From Sandaracinobacteroides sp041909755 (GTDB lineage: Bacteria > Pseudomonadota > Alphaproteobacteria > Sphingomonadales > Sphingomonadaceae), in contig NZ_JAYRCW010000002.1 of assembly GCF_041909755.1 (NCBI RefSeq), positions 13,060-77,059 of the forward strand: a DNA stretch of 64,000 nucleotides, given 5' to 3'. Numbering within the stretch: position 1 is the first letter of the stretch; every line of letters starts with the position of its first letter. A program made the position numbers and the translations under genes. Under the pieces are notes generated by a model, which was given only the letters and a program-made list of their open reading frames with translations, made no database searches and was not told the origin of the DNA. This document shows, piece after piece, positions 43,534 through 51,437 of this stretch.

Positions 43534-45117
43534 TCACTCGGCCGGCAGCGGCACGAAGCCGCCGCGCGCGCGATCCTCGGTCGCGGCCGGGCCGCGTTCC
43601 TCGCCCCTGTCAGGCCCGTGCCGGATCGCCGCCAGCATCAGCCGCACCATGATCACCGCCAGGATTCCATAGGCGAGCGTGAAGCCCGCGATCGTCGTCC
43701 AGATCTGCGGCAGGGTCAGGCTGGACGAGGCAAGGAAGGTGGGCAGCGCCCCTTCCACCGCCCAGGGCTGGCGGCCATATTCCGCCAGCACCCAGCCCAT
43801 TTCAGCCGCCGCCCAGGGCAGCGGGATCACCGCGACCGCCAGCTTCTGGAACCAGCGCACCCCGAAGCGACGCTTGCTGGCCAGCCAGAAGGCCGTTCCG
43901 AAAAAGGCGATGAAGAAGAAACCCAGCCCCGCCATGCCCCGGAAGGCCCAGAACAGCACCGGCACATTGGGCACCGTGCTCCAGGCCGCCTTGTCGATGT
44001 CGTCGGCAGTCGCCGCGCGCGGATCGGCCACGAAGCGCTTCAGCAGCATCGCATAGCCAAGGTCGGTGCGGTGCTGCTCGAACTGCTCCCGCGCCGCCAG
44101 GTCCGTCCGGTCCACCTTCAGCTTCTCCAGCGCGTCATAGGCGAGGATTCCGCGCCCGATGCGCACCTCGGCGGTTTCCACCAGCTCGCGGATGCCCGTG
44201 ACTTCGCCGGTGAACGACCGCGTCGCGATCAGCCCCAGCACGGCAGGCACGCGGATCTCGAAATGCGTCACCTGGGCCTGCTTGTCCGGGATGCCGAAGA
44301 TGGTCAGCCCGGCGGGCGCGGGTTCGGTTTCCCACATGGCCTCGATGGCGGCCAGCTTCATCTTCTGGTTGTCTGTCAGCGCATAGCCCGATTCATCGCC
44401 CAGCACGACGACCGACAGCGAAGAGGCAAGCCCGAAGGCCGCCGCCACCACGAAGCTGCGCCGGGCGATCGGCCCGAAGCGCCCCTTCAGCAGATACCAG
44501 CTGGAAACCCCCAGCACGAACACCGCCCCCGTCACATAGCCGGCGGAAACCGTGTGCACGAATTTCGCCTGCGCCACCGGGTTCATCAGCACCGCCATGA
44601 AATCGGTGACTTCCATGCGCATTGTTTCCGGGTTGAAGCGCGAGCCGACCGGGTTCTGCATCCAGCCGTTGGCGACAAGGATCCAGAGCGCAGACAGGTT
44701 CGACCCCAGCGCCACCATGAAGGTGACGAACAGGTGCCCCACGCGGGTCAGCCGGTCCCAGCCGAAGAACATCAGCCCCACGAAGGTCGCCTCCAGGAAG
44801 AAGGCCATCAGCCCCTCGATCGCCAGCGGCGCCCCGAAGATGTCGCCGACATAGTGGCTGTAGTAGGACCAGTTGGTGCCGAACTGGAACTCCATGGTGA
44901 TGCCGGTCGCCACGCCCAGCACGAAGTTGATCCCGAACAGCTTGCCCCAGAAGCGTGTGGCGTCGCGCCACACCGCCTTGCCCGTCATCACATAGACACT
45001 CTCCATGATGACGAGCATGAAGGAGAGGCCGAGCGTGAGGGGGACGAACAGGAAATGGTACATCGCCGTCAGCGCGAACTGCAGGCGGGACATCTCGACG
45101 ACGGCCAGATCGACCAT
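43534..45117 (-). CDS. cydA: Cytochrome bd ubiquinol oxidase subunit I
   Basis: A 527-aa subunit. The b595 axial His lies in LQFALTAMYHFLFVP (about residue 21), and GRQPW (about 445-449) is the conserved quinol-loop end. The Q-loop, around FGIPDKQAQVTHFEIRVPAVLG through LGYAMLLKRF, is the long type found in E. coli CydA (522 aa) rather than the short cyanide-insensitive type. The gene opens the minus-strand operon; GAGGTGATTC precedes the ATG. bd oxidases have high O2 affinity and resist sulfide and NO, which suits the stress genes around. Confidence 0.96.
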   Translation of the reverse strand: MVDLAVVEMSRLQFALTAMYHFLFVPLTLGLSFMLVIMESVYVMTGKAVWRDATRFWGKLFGINFVLGVATGITMEFQFGTNWSYYSHYVGDIFGAPLAIEGLMAFFLEATFVGLMFFGWDRLTRVGHLFVTFMVALGSNLSALWILVANGWMQNPVGSRFNPETMRMEVTDFMAVLMNPVAQAKFVHTVSAGYVTGAVFVLGVSSWYLLKGRFGPIARRSFVVAAAFGLASSLSVVVLGDESGYALTDNQKMKLAAIEAMWETEPAPAGLTIFGIPDKQAQVTHFEIRVPAVLGLIATRSFTGEVTGIRELVETAEVRIGRGILAYDALEKLKVDRTDLAAREQFEQHRTDLGYAMLLKRFVADPRAATADDIDKAAWSTVPNVPVLFWAFRGMAGLGFFFIAFFGTAFWLASKRRFGVRWFQKLAVAVIPLPWAAAEMGWVLAEYGRQPWAVEGALPTFLASSSLTLPQIWTTIAGFTLAYGILAVIMVRLMLAAIRHGPDRGEERGPAATEDRARGGFVPLPAE

Positions 45118-45207
45118 GAATCACCTCATAGAGTCGCAGGCAGTGAGTCGCTTGCCGGCCCGCCGCCGCACCTTATATGAGGATTTCCTAATTAAAAAGC
45201 CGATGGA
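45118..45207. promoter_or_regulatory. Divergent cydA/cydD promoter region
   Basis: This 90-nt gap serves both operons. It contains AGGA-TT-TCCT (45180-45189), a short inverted repeat next to an AT-rich run TAATTAAAAA. No FNR box (TTGAT-N4-ATCAA) is visible. A -10-like TTATAT (45173-45178) may drive cydD. The true regulator is unknown. Confidence 0.4.
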
Positions 45208-46770
45208 ATGAAAGCGTCAGAACAGCGCACCCGGCACCATGGCAGCCATGCCGCGACCATCAGCTGGCTGGCCGATGCGCTGGGCGCTGCGCTGGCGGCC
45301 GCAGGGCTGGCGCTGGGCGTCGCCGCCGTCGCACATCCCGGATCGGCCGCCATGTGGCAGGCGGCGCTGCTGCTGGGCGCGGGCGGGGTGGTTCGCGCCG
45401 CCGCCCAATGGATGGCGACCGATCTCGGCCTGAAGGCCGCCTTCGCACGGAAGGCTGCGGAGCGCGCCCGCCACTGGCCCGCGCTGCTCGCGGCGCCGCG
45501 CGCCACCAGCCTCTCGGGCGACGATCTGGGCCGCGCCATCGATTCGATCGAGATGCTGGAAGGGCTGGAGGCCCGCTTCCGCCCCCTGCGCCTCGCAGCC
45601 GTGGCGGCGCCGCTTCTCATCGCGCTGATCGTGGCGGCGGCCAGCCCGGTTTCGGCCGTCATCCTGCTGGCCACCCTGCCCCCCTTCATCGCAGGGCTGG
45701 CGCTGGCGGGCACCGCCGCGCGCGCCACGGCGGCGCGCCAGCTGGGCGCATTGCGGGATCTGAACGCGCTGTTCGCCGACAGGCTGCGGGCGCTGCCCGA
45801 AATCCGCCATTTCCGGGCGGAAGATCGCATCCTCCGCCAGATGGGAGACAGCAGCCGGGCGCTGGCGGATCGCACCATCGCCACGCTCAGGATCGCCTTC
45901 CTGTCGGGCGGCGTGATCGAGTTCTTCGCGGCAATCGCCGTCGCGCTCGTCGCCCTCTACGCGGGCTTCAGCCTGCTGGGCATCCTGCCGTTCCGCGTGC
46001 CGGAAACGCTGTCGCTGCTGTCGGCCTTCTTCGTGCTGGCGATGGCGCCGGAATTCTACCTGCCGTTCCGCCGCCTCGCCGCCGCCTACCACGACAAGCA
46101 GCTGGGCGAGGCGGCAGAAGCCGCCCTGGCAGCGCCCGATGCCGTCCCCGCGCCGGGAACCGCCCCCTTTGCCGGCGTTTCGGCAACCGGCCTGCTGCTG
46201 CGCCATGCCGAGGGCCCCCTGATCGGGCCGTTGGACTTCCGGCTGGACCCAACCGGCCTCATTGCGCTGGTCGGCCCCACCGGATCCGGCAAATCCTCCG
46301 TGCTGGCCGTCGTCGCAGGCCGCGCGCCCATCGTGGGCGGAACGCTGACATGGGCCGAACGCGCACCGCCGCCGCTGGCCTGGGCCGGTCAGCGGGCCCT
46401 GATTCTGGCCGGCACCCTTGCCGACAACCTCGGCCTCGCCCGCCCCGGCGCACCAGACGCCGAGCTGGAGACGATGGCGGCCCGCCTCGGCCTTTCGCCG
46501 CTGCTGGCCACGCGCGGTCTCCACGGCGCGATCGACTGGCGCGGATCGGGCCTTTCCGGCGGAGAGCGCAGGCGCATCGGCGTGGCGCGGGCGCTTCTGT
46601 CCGGCCGGCCGCTGCTGCTGCTCGACGAGCCCACCGCCGATCTCGACGCCGACAGCGCTGCACTGGTCCGCGCCGCAGTGGAAGAGGCTGGCCGCAGCCG
46701 CGCCATCCTCGTCGCCACGCATGATGACCAGCTCGCCGCCCTTGCCGCCCAAGTGGTGCGGCTGCCATGA
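45208..46770 (+). CDS. cydD: Thiol reductant ABC exporter subunit CydD
   Basis: A 520-aa fused ABC transporter: six membrane helices in the first 300 residues, then an ATPase domain with Walker A GPTGSGKSS (about 356-364), signature LSGGE and Walker B LLLLDEPTAD. CydDC exports cysteine and glutathione and is needed for bd-oxidase assembly. It is shorter than E. coli CydD (588 aa) but complete. Divergent from cydA and overlapping cydC by ATGA. Confidence 0.93.
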   Translation: MKASEQRTRHHGSHAATISWLADALGAALAAAGLALGVAAVAHPGSAAMWQAALLLGAGGVVRAAAQWMATDLGLKAAFARKAAERARHWPALLAAPRATSLSGDDLGRAIDSIEMLEGLEARFRPLRLAAVAAPLLIALIVAAASPVSAVILLATLPPFIAGLALAGTAARATAARQLGALRDLNALFADRLRALPEIRHFRAEDRILRQMGDSSRALADRTIATLRIAFLSGGVIEFFAAIAVALVALYAGFSLLGILPFRVPETLSLLSAFFVLAMAPEFYLPFRRLAAAYHDKQLGEAAEAALAAPDAVPAPGTAPFAGVSATGLLLRHAEGPLIGPLDFRLDPTGLIALVGPTGSGKSSVLAVVAGRAPIVGGTLTWAERAPPPLAWAGQRALILAGTLADNLGLARPGAPDAELETMAARLGLSPLLATRGLHGAIDWRGSGLSGGERRRIGVARALLSGRPLLLLDEPTADLDADSAALVRAAVEEAGRSRAILVATHDDQLAALAAQVVRLP

Positions 46771-48350
46771 ACCGGCCCGGCAGCGGGATCGAGGAGATCG
46801 TGGCGAACCGGGCCAGCGCGCGCGCCCGCACCATGCGCGCCGCCATCCTGTGCGCGGTCGCCGCCGCTTTCGCCGGATCAGCGCTGCTGGGCCTTTCCGG
46901 CTGGTTTCTGGTCGGGGCCGGGCTTGCCGGGCTCGCCGGCGCGGCGGGCGCCTTCAACTATCTCGTCCCCAGCGCCTTCATCCGGCTGGCCGCCATCCTG
47001 CGCACCGGCGGCCGCTATGGCGAGCGGCTGCTGTCCCACAAGGCGGCAATCCTTTCGCTGGCCGAAGTGCGGACGGATCTTCTCGCCCGGCTCGCCGCGA
47101 CCGACCCGCGCCTTGCGACCTCCTTTTCGACGGGCCAATCGGTCGCGCGGCTGACAGGCGGGGTGGACGCGCTCGAGGCCCGGATGGTGCAGGCTCCGGC
47201 GCGCCCGGCGGCCATCGCGGCCGCGCTGGTCGCGCTCGCGCTGTGCGGCTGGGCGAGCCCGATGGCGCTCCCCCTGCTGGCGCTGGCGCTGCTGGCGCTC
47301 CCGGCCGCGCTGGGGCGGCTCGCCGCCCGGATCGTCGATCCCCACATCGCACGCGCCGAAACCCTGCAACAGCGCCTGAAGGCCGAACTGGCCGAACTGC
47401 TGATGTCGGGGCCGGAACTCGCGGCCTATGGCCTCGCGGAAACAGCGACGGCCGGGCTGCGCCGGTCAGCCGCCGAGATGGACAGCGCGCGCCTCGCCGC
47501 CGCACGGGGCGGCGCAGTCGCATCGGGGCTGCTCGCGGCGGCCGGGCCGCTCCTCGCGGCGCTTGTCTTCGCCCTGTCGCGCGGCGACGCCGCCGCCACG
47601 GCCGCCGCCGCACTTGCCGTCCTCGTCTCGGCGGAATCCCTGGGCGGCCCGCTGCGCTTCCGGCTGGAACAGGCCCGGTCGCAGACCGGCCTTGCTGAAC
47701 TGGATCTCCTGGCCGCCGAAGCCGCACAGCCCTCGCGCCCGTTGCCGGCAGGTCCGCAACCCCTCGGCCTTGCAGGCGAACATCTGAACCCCGGGGAGAG
47801 GATGATTCTCACCGGCCGCTCGGGCTCGGGCAAGACCTCGCTGCTGGAAACGCTCGCCGGGCTTCGGGGGCATCCGGCTGTTCAGGCCGGTGTGGGCGGC
47901 CTCAGGGCGCAGGATGTGGCGTTCGAAGGGCTGTCCGCCCAGTTCGCGCTGGCTCCGCAGCACCCGGCCCTGCTGGCCGGCACGGTAGAGGACAATCTGC
48001 GCCTCGCCCGATCCGGCCTTGCGGAGGAGGAATTGTGGGCGGCGCTGGAAACGGCCTGCCTTGCTGCGGATGTCCGGGCGCTGCCGCACGGCCTCGCCAC
48101 ATTCCTGGGCGATGGCGGTGCGCGGCTGTCGGGTGGGCAGGTCAAGCGGCTGGCACTTGCCCGCGCCCTCCTCGCCGGCCGGCCATGGCTGCTCCTCGAC
48201 GAGCCGACGGAGGGGCTGGACGCCGCCACCGAAGCGGAAGTCGCCCGCCGCCTGACGATCTGGCTGGACGAAACGGGAAGCGGGGCGGTGATCGCAACCC
48301 ACCGCCCCGCCGTCCGGGCCATCGCGGCCCGGCATCTCGATCTGGGATAG
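46767..48350 (+). CDS. cydC: Thiol reductant ABC exporter subunit CydC
   Basis: A 527-aa half-transporter with six membrane helices and ATPase domain: Walker A GRSGSGKTS (about 352-360), signature LSGGQ and Walker B LLLDEPTEGLD. Forms a heterodimer with CydD and exports thiols into the periplasm, supporting cytochrome bd and c maturation. The stop is followed by a small GCCGC/GCGGC hairpin (48354-48367) at the end of the convergent nitronate monooxygenase gene. Confidence 0.93.
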   Translation: MNRPGSGIEEIVANRASARARTMRAAILCAVAAAFAGSALLGLSGWFLVGAGLAGLAGAAGAFNYLVPSAFIRLAAILRTGGRYGERLLSHKAAILSLAEVRTDLLARLAATDPRLATSFSTGQSVARLTGGVDALEARMVQAPARPAAIAAALVALALCGWASPMALPLLALALLALPAALGRLAARIVDPHIARAETLQQRLKAELAELLMSGPELAAYGLAETATAGLRRSAAEMDSARLAAARGGAVASGLLAAAGPLLAALVFALSRGDAAATAAAALAVLVSAESLGGPLRFRLEQARSQTGLAELDLLAAEAAQPSRPLPAGPQPLGLAGEHLNPGERMILTGRSGSGKTSLLETLAGLRGHPAVQAGVGGLRAQDVAFEGLSAQFALAPQHPALLAGTVEDNLRLARSGLAEEELWAALETACLAADVRALPHGLATFLGDGGARLSGGQVKRLALARALLAGRPWLLLDEPTEGLDAATEAEVARRLTIWLDETGSGAVIATHRPAVRAIAARHLDLG

Positions 48351-48356
48351 CGCCGC

Positions 48357-49367
48357 TCAGGCGGCCTTCGTCGCCCCGCCTGCCGGCACGCGGAACCCGG
48401 CCAGCCGCTGGTCCAGGATGGCTTCCGCCTCCCCGATGATCCGGCGGATCAGCTCGTCGCAGGTGGGAATGTCGTGGATCAGGCCCTGCACCATGCCCGC
48501 CCAGAACACGCCCTTCGAAAGATCGCCGGTTTCCAGGAGTTCCTTTCCGGCCACGCCAGAGACCAGCTCGCGCACATCCTCGAACTTCGCGTCCGGGTTC
48601 TTCAGGCGGCGCACCACCTCGTCAGAGACATCGCTCTTCCCCACGCGGGCAGTGTTGTGGAAGTTGCGGAAGATCAGGTGGCTGCCCCGTTCGTCATTCT
48701 CGATATATTTCTGCTTCACATTGTCGTGAACGGGCGCTTCCTTCGTGGCGCAGAAGCGGGTGCCCATGTTGATCCCTTCGGCCCCCAGCGCCAGCGCGGC
48801 AACCAGCCCGCGCCCGTCGCCGAACCCGCCAGAGGCCAGCATCGGGATCTTCACCTTGTCGGCCGCCGCCGGGATCAGGATCAGGCCGGGGATATCATCC
48901 TCGCCGGGGTGGCCGGCGCATTCGAAGCCGTCGATCGAAATGATGTCCACGCCCTTGCGCTCGGCCGACAGCGCGTGGCGGACGGCGGTGCACTTGTGCA
49001 GGATGACGGTGCCGGGAACGGCCTTCACCACTTCCCACACCTCCGCCACAGCCTGCGTGCCGGCGGTTTCGAAGATGCGCACGCCGGCATCCAGCGCGGC
49101 CTTCGCAAAGCCCACATAATCGGGCGACATCGTCGTGGGGAACACGGTGACATTCACGCCGAACGGCTTCGACGTCATCCCCCGGCAGCGCTCCACCTCT
49201 TCGGCCAGCGCCTTCGGGCTGGGCTGCGTCAGCGCCGTCAGGATGCCGAGACCGCCCGCGTTCGAAACGGCGGAGGCCAGTTCGGCAATCCCGATGGACT
49301 GCATTCCCCCCTGGACGATCGGATGCTCGATCCCGAGCATGTCCGTGATGCGGGTACGAAACGGCAT
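48357..49367 (-). CDS. Nitronate monooxygenase / NPD-family flavin enzyme
   Basis: A 336-aa FMN TIM-barrel: PIVQGGMQSIGIAELASAVSNAGGLGIL (residues 16-43) is the N-terminal signature, GFECAGHPGEDD has the flavin-adjacent His, and GGFGDGRGLVAALALGAEGINMGTRF binds the FMN phosphate. The family (2-nitropropane dioxygenase) oxidises alkyl nitronates or acts as an enoyl/NAD(P)H flavin reductase, so the exact role is uncertain. It is convergent with cydC and separate from ohr by about 95 nt. The start at 49367 has GAGGGAG upstream. Confidence 0.9.
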   Translation of the reverse strand: MPFRTRITDMLGIEHPIVQGGMQSIGIAELASAVSNAGGLGILTALTQPSPKALAEEVERCRGMTSKPFGVNVTVFPTTMSPDYVGFAKAALDAGVRIFETAGTQAVAEVWEVVKAVPGTVILHKCTAVRHALSAERKGVDIISIDGFECAGHPGEDDIPGLILIPAAADKVKIPMLASGGFGDGRGLVAALALGAEGINMGTRFCATKEAPVHDNVKQKYIENDERGSHLIFRNFHNTARVGKSDVSDEVVRRLKNPDAKFEDVRELVSGVAGKELLETGDLSKGVFWAGMVQGLIHDIPTCDELIRRIIGEAEAILDQRLAGFRVPAGGATKAA

Positions 49368-49461
49368 GGCTAGAAACTCCCTCTGATCTCGCCTTCCCCC
49401 TAGCGCGTCTGCCGCACCGCCCGCACCTCACCTCAATGCCAGCCGCGCAAGCGTTTCCGGC

Positions 49462-49890
49462 TCAGGCGACCGCCAGGCTGACGTCGATGTTGCCGCGCAC
49501 CGCATGGCTGTAGGGGCACACCGCGTCGGCCGCCGCCACAAGCGCCTCGGCCGCCGCGCGATCCACGCCCGGAACCGAAACCTTCAGCGCCACTTCCAGC
49601 CCGAAGCCGCCGTCCGGGCGCGGGCCGATGCCCACCGTCGCCTGCACGGTTGCATCCGCAGGCACCCGCGCCAGCGAACCGTCGCGCGCGGACACAGCCT
49701 TCATCGCGCTCAGGAAGCAGGCAGCAAACCCGGTTGCGAACAGCTGCTCGGGGTTCACGCCCTTGCCGGCGCCGCCCAGTTCGCGGGGCATGCCCATCGT
49801 CACTTCGAAACTGCCGTCGTCCAGCCCGGAGGTGCCGTCGCGGCCGCCAACGGCGGTGGCGCTGGTGCGATAAAGCGTCTGGATTGCCAT
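49462..49890 (-). CDS. ohr: Organic hydroperoxide resistance protein Ohr
   Basis: A 142-aa Ohr/OsmC thiol peroxidase. Catalytic Cys58 (ATGFAACFL) and Cys125 (AVCPYSHA) are both present, with Arg36 and Glu48 in the conserved positions that tune the peroxidatic cysteine. It reduces fatty-acid and peroxynitrite-type hydroperoxides using lipoylated partners. The ATG at 49890 has GAGG 9 nt upstream; the ATG three codons earlier lies against the Shine-Dalgarno. Divergent from its regulator ohrR. Confidence 0.93.
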   Translation of the reverse strand: MAIQTLYRTSATAVGGRDGTSGLDDGSFEVTMGMPRELGGAGKGVNPEQLFATGFAACFLSAMKAVSARDGSLARVPADATVQATVGIGPRPDGGFGLEVALKVSVPGVDRAAAEALVAAADAVCPYSHAVRGNIDVSLAVA

Positions 49891-49939
49891 CAAAGTCATC
49901 CTCTTCCCGAATGTGCAGCGGCCCGGCCCGCGCCGAACT

Positions 49940-49970
49940 ATATCGCTATCGATTTCATCGTGTGCGATAT
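49940..49970. promoter_or_regulatory. Probable OhrR operator
   Basis: ATATCGC and GCGATAT form a perfect 7-bp inverted repeat with a 17-nt spacer, enclosing a second dyad CGAT-TTC-ATCG on the same centre. A further half-site TTGCGATAA lies at 49998-50006. The position between ohr and ohrR suits repression of both by OhrR. Confidence 0.6.
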
Positions 49971-50032
49971 GAATGGCGAATCAGCCCGTGTCAATGCTTG
50001 CGATAAGGTCGTGCACGATCTATCTGTCCGCC

Positions 50033-50485
50033 ATGGCAACGCACCCGCATCCGGACCCTGTCGATCCCTTCGCGGACTATCTCTGCTTTTCGCTCTATGC
50101 CGCGAACCTGGCCGTCGGCCGGCGCTACAAGCCGCTGCTGGATCCGCTCGACCTCACCTATCCGCAATATCTGGTGCTGGTGGCGCTGCGCGAAACCGGT
50201 GCCCAGCCTGTCGGCGCATTGGGGGACAGGCTTTGCCTCGAAACCAACACCCTCACCCCGCTGCTGAAGCGGATGGAGGCGGCCGGGCTCGTCACCCGGC
50301 GGCGCAATCCGGCCGACGAACGGGTCGTGCTGGTCGGCCTGTCTGCGAAGGGCGCCGATCTGGCCGAACGGGCCCGCGCGGTGCCCGCGCAGCTGATGGA
50401 CGGCCGCATGGCGGATATTCCCCGGCTTTCAGCGCTGAACGCCGAATTGAAGGCGCTGCGCGCCGCCCTCGGCGAACCGGCCTGA
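50033..50485 (+). CDS. ohrR: Organic hydroperoxide-sensing MarR regulator OhrR
   Basis: A 150-aa MarR protein with sensor Cys18 in DYLCFSLYAANLAVGRRYKPLL, the wording of OhrR. LTYPQYLVLVALRE is the following helix, LCLETNTLTPLLKRMEAAGLV the recognition region and NPADERVVLVGLSAKG the wing. Oxidation of the cysteine by organic hydroperoxides releases DNA and induces ohr. The ATG at 50033 is chosen because it places the sensor cysteine at the family position; the longer open frame from 49973 overlaps the operator region. Confidence 0.93.
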   Translation: MATHPHPDPVDPFADYLCFSLYAANLAVGRRYKPLLDPLDLTYPQYLVLVALRETGAQPVGALGDRLCLETNTLTPLLKRMEAAGLVTRRRNPADERVVLVGLSAKGADLAERARAVPAQLMDGRMADIPRLSALNAELKALRAALGEPA

Positions 50486-50587
50486 CACATCCGGCGCGGC
50501 CCTGCACCGGACTTGCCGCCGCCGATCGCGCAAAGTCTGCCAAATGGGTTGATATGTGCCCTCCACAGGCGCATTGGGCATGCCAAG

Positions 50588-51043
50588 ATGCTGAACATGA
50601 AGTCGCGCTACGCCATGCGTGCGCTCCTCTATCTGGCCGGCCGCCATGGCGAAGGGCCCGTTCAGATCGGCGAGATCGCCGACACCCAGCGGATTCCGCG
50701 CAAGTTCCTCACCGTGATCCTCTCGGAACTCTCCCGCGAAGGCATCATCGGCACGAAGCGCGGCCGGGCCGGCGGCTACTGGCTGGAAAAAGGCCCGTCC
50801 GAGATCAGCTATGGCGACATCGTCCGCATCACGCGCGGATCGCTGGCGCTGGTGCCCTGCGCCGCCCGGCTCGCCTATGAACCCTGCGACAATTGCGTGC
50901 CGGAAAGCGAATGCCATCTGCGGCTGGTGATGCTGGCCGTGCGCGACGCGACCGCCGACGTGCTCGACCGCCTGACGCTGGCGGATCCGCCGCCGGGCAC
51001 GGTCGACCTCTCCCCTCCTCCGATCGCCGCCGCCGCGCACTAA
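50588..51043 (+). CDS. Rrf2-family iron-sulfur transcriptional regulator
   Basis: A 151-aa winged helix Rrf2 protein. SRYAMRALLYLA and IPRKFLTVILSELSREGIIGTKRGRAGGYWL form the DNA-binding half. Four cysteines in PCAARLAYEPCDNCVPESEC (about 95-114) could hold an iron-sulfur cluster, as in IscR, NsrR or RsrR. Two ATGs (50588 and 50597) are possible. Its targets are unknown; the YezD-TonB pair just downstream and the cyd operons are candidates. Confidence 0.88.
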   Translation: MLNMKSRYAMRALLYLAGRHGEGPVQIGEIADTQRIPRKFLTVILSELSREGIIGTKRGRAGGYWLEKGPSEISYGDIVRITRGSLALVPCAARLAYEPCDNCVPESECHLRLVMLAVRDATADVLDRLTLADPPPGTVDLSPPPIAAAAH

Positions 51044-51080
51044 CCTCCGTTTCCGGCTGAAGGCCCCGCGCACAAGCCGC

Positions 51081-51098
51081 GCTTTGCCGCCGCAAAGC
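51081..51098. terminator. Hairpin after the Rrf2 gene
   Basis: GCTTTGC-CGCC-GCAAAGC is a perfect 7-bp stem with a 4-nt loop, 38 nt after the Rrf2 stop and 5 nt before a -35-like TTGACC. It may end Rrf2 transcription or be an operator for the next gene. There is no T-tract. Confidence 0.4.
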
Positions 51099-51177
51099 CT
51101 CGCTTGACCATTTCCCTTCTTGTCTATCGGTTCAGTTGAGTTACCCTCATGCACCATTCAGGAAGAGGGAGACGACG

Positions 51178-51363
51178 ATGCCGAACGACAGTCGATTCGC
51201 CGCCCCGGCCACACCGCGCGCCGAGGCCGTGCCGGAGGCCGCCGTCGCGCAGATCGTCGCGGCGCTGGGGCGCATCCGCTTCGGCGACATCCGCCTCACC
51301 GTCCATGAGGGCCGCCTCGTCCAGCTCGACATCACGGAGCGCACGCGCTTCGCCCAGACCTGA
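51178..51363 (+). CDS. YezD-family (DUF2292) small protein
   Basis: A 61-aa protein whose core IVAALGRIRFGDIRLTVHEGRL, followed by VQLDITERTRF, matches the DUF2292/YezD motif (IRFGxIxxxVHxGxxxQIxxxExxRF). This family is often encoded beside sulfur-assimilation genes, but no activity is known. GAGGGAG precedes the ATG. It is the likely first gene of an operon with the TonB receptor 75 nt downstream. Confidence 0.82.
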   Translation: MPNDSRFAAPATPRAEAVPEAAVAQIVAALGRIRFGDIRLTVHEGRLVQLDITERTRFAQT

Positions 51364-51437
51364 CCCCACAAGCCAACTGCCTGGCGACCGGACCACCGGA
51401 GTCATGCCTCTCTCCAGACAACTGACGGAGGATCCGC

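Noticed and set aside
45118..45207. An FNR or ArcA box before cydA
   Set aside because: No TTGAT-N4-ATCAA or ArcA-like repeat is present in the 90-nt region.
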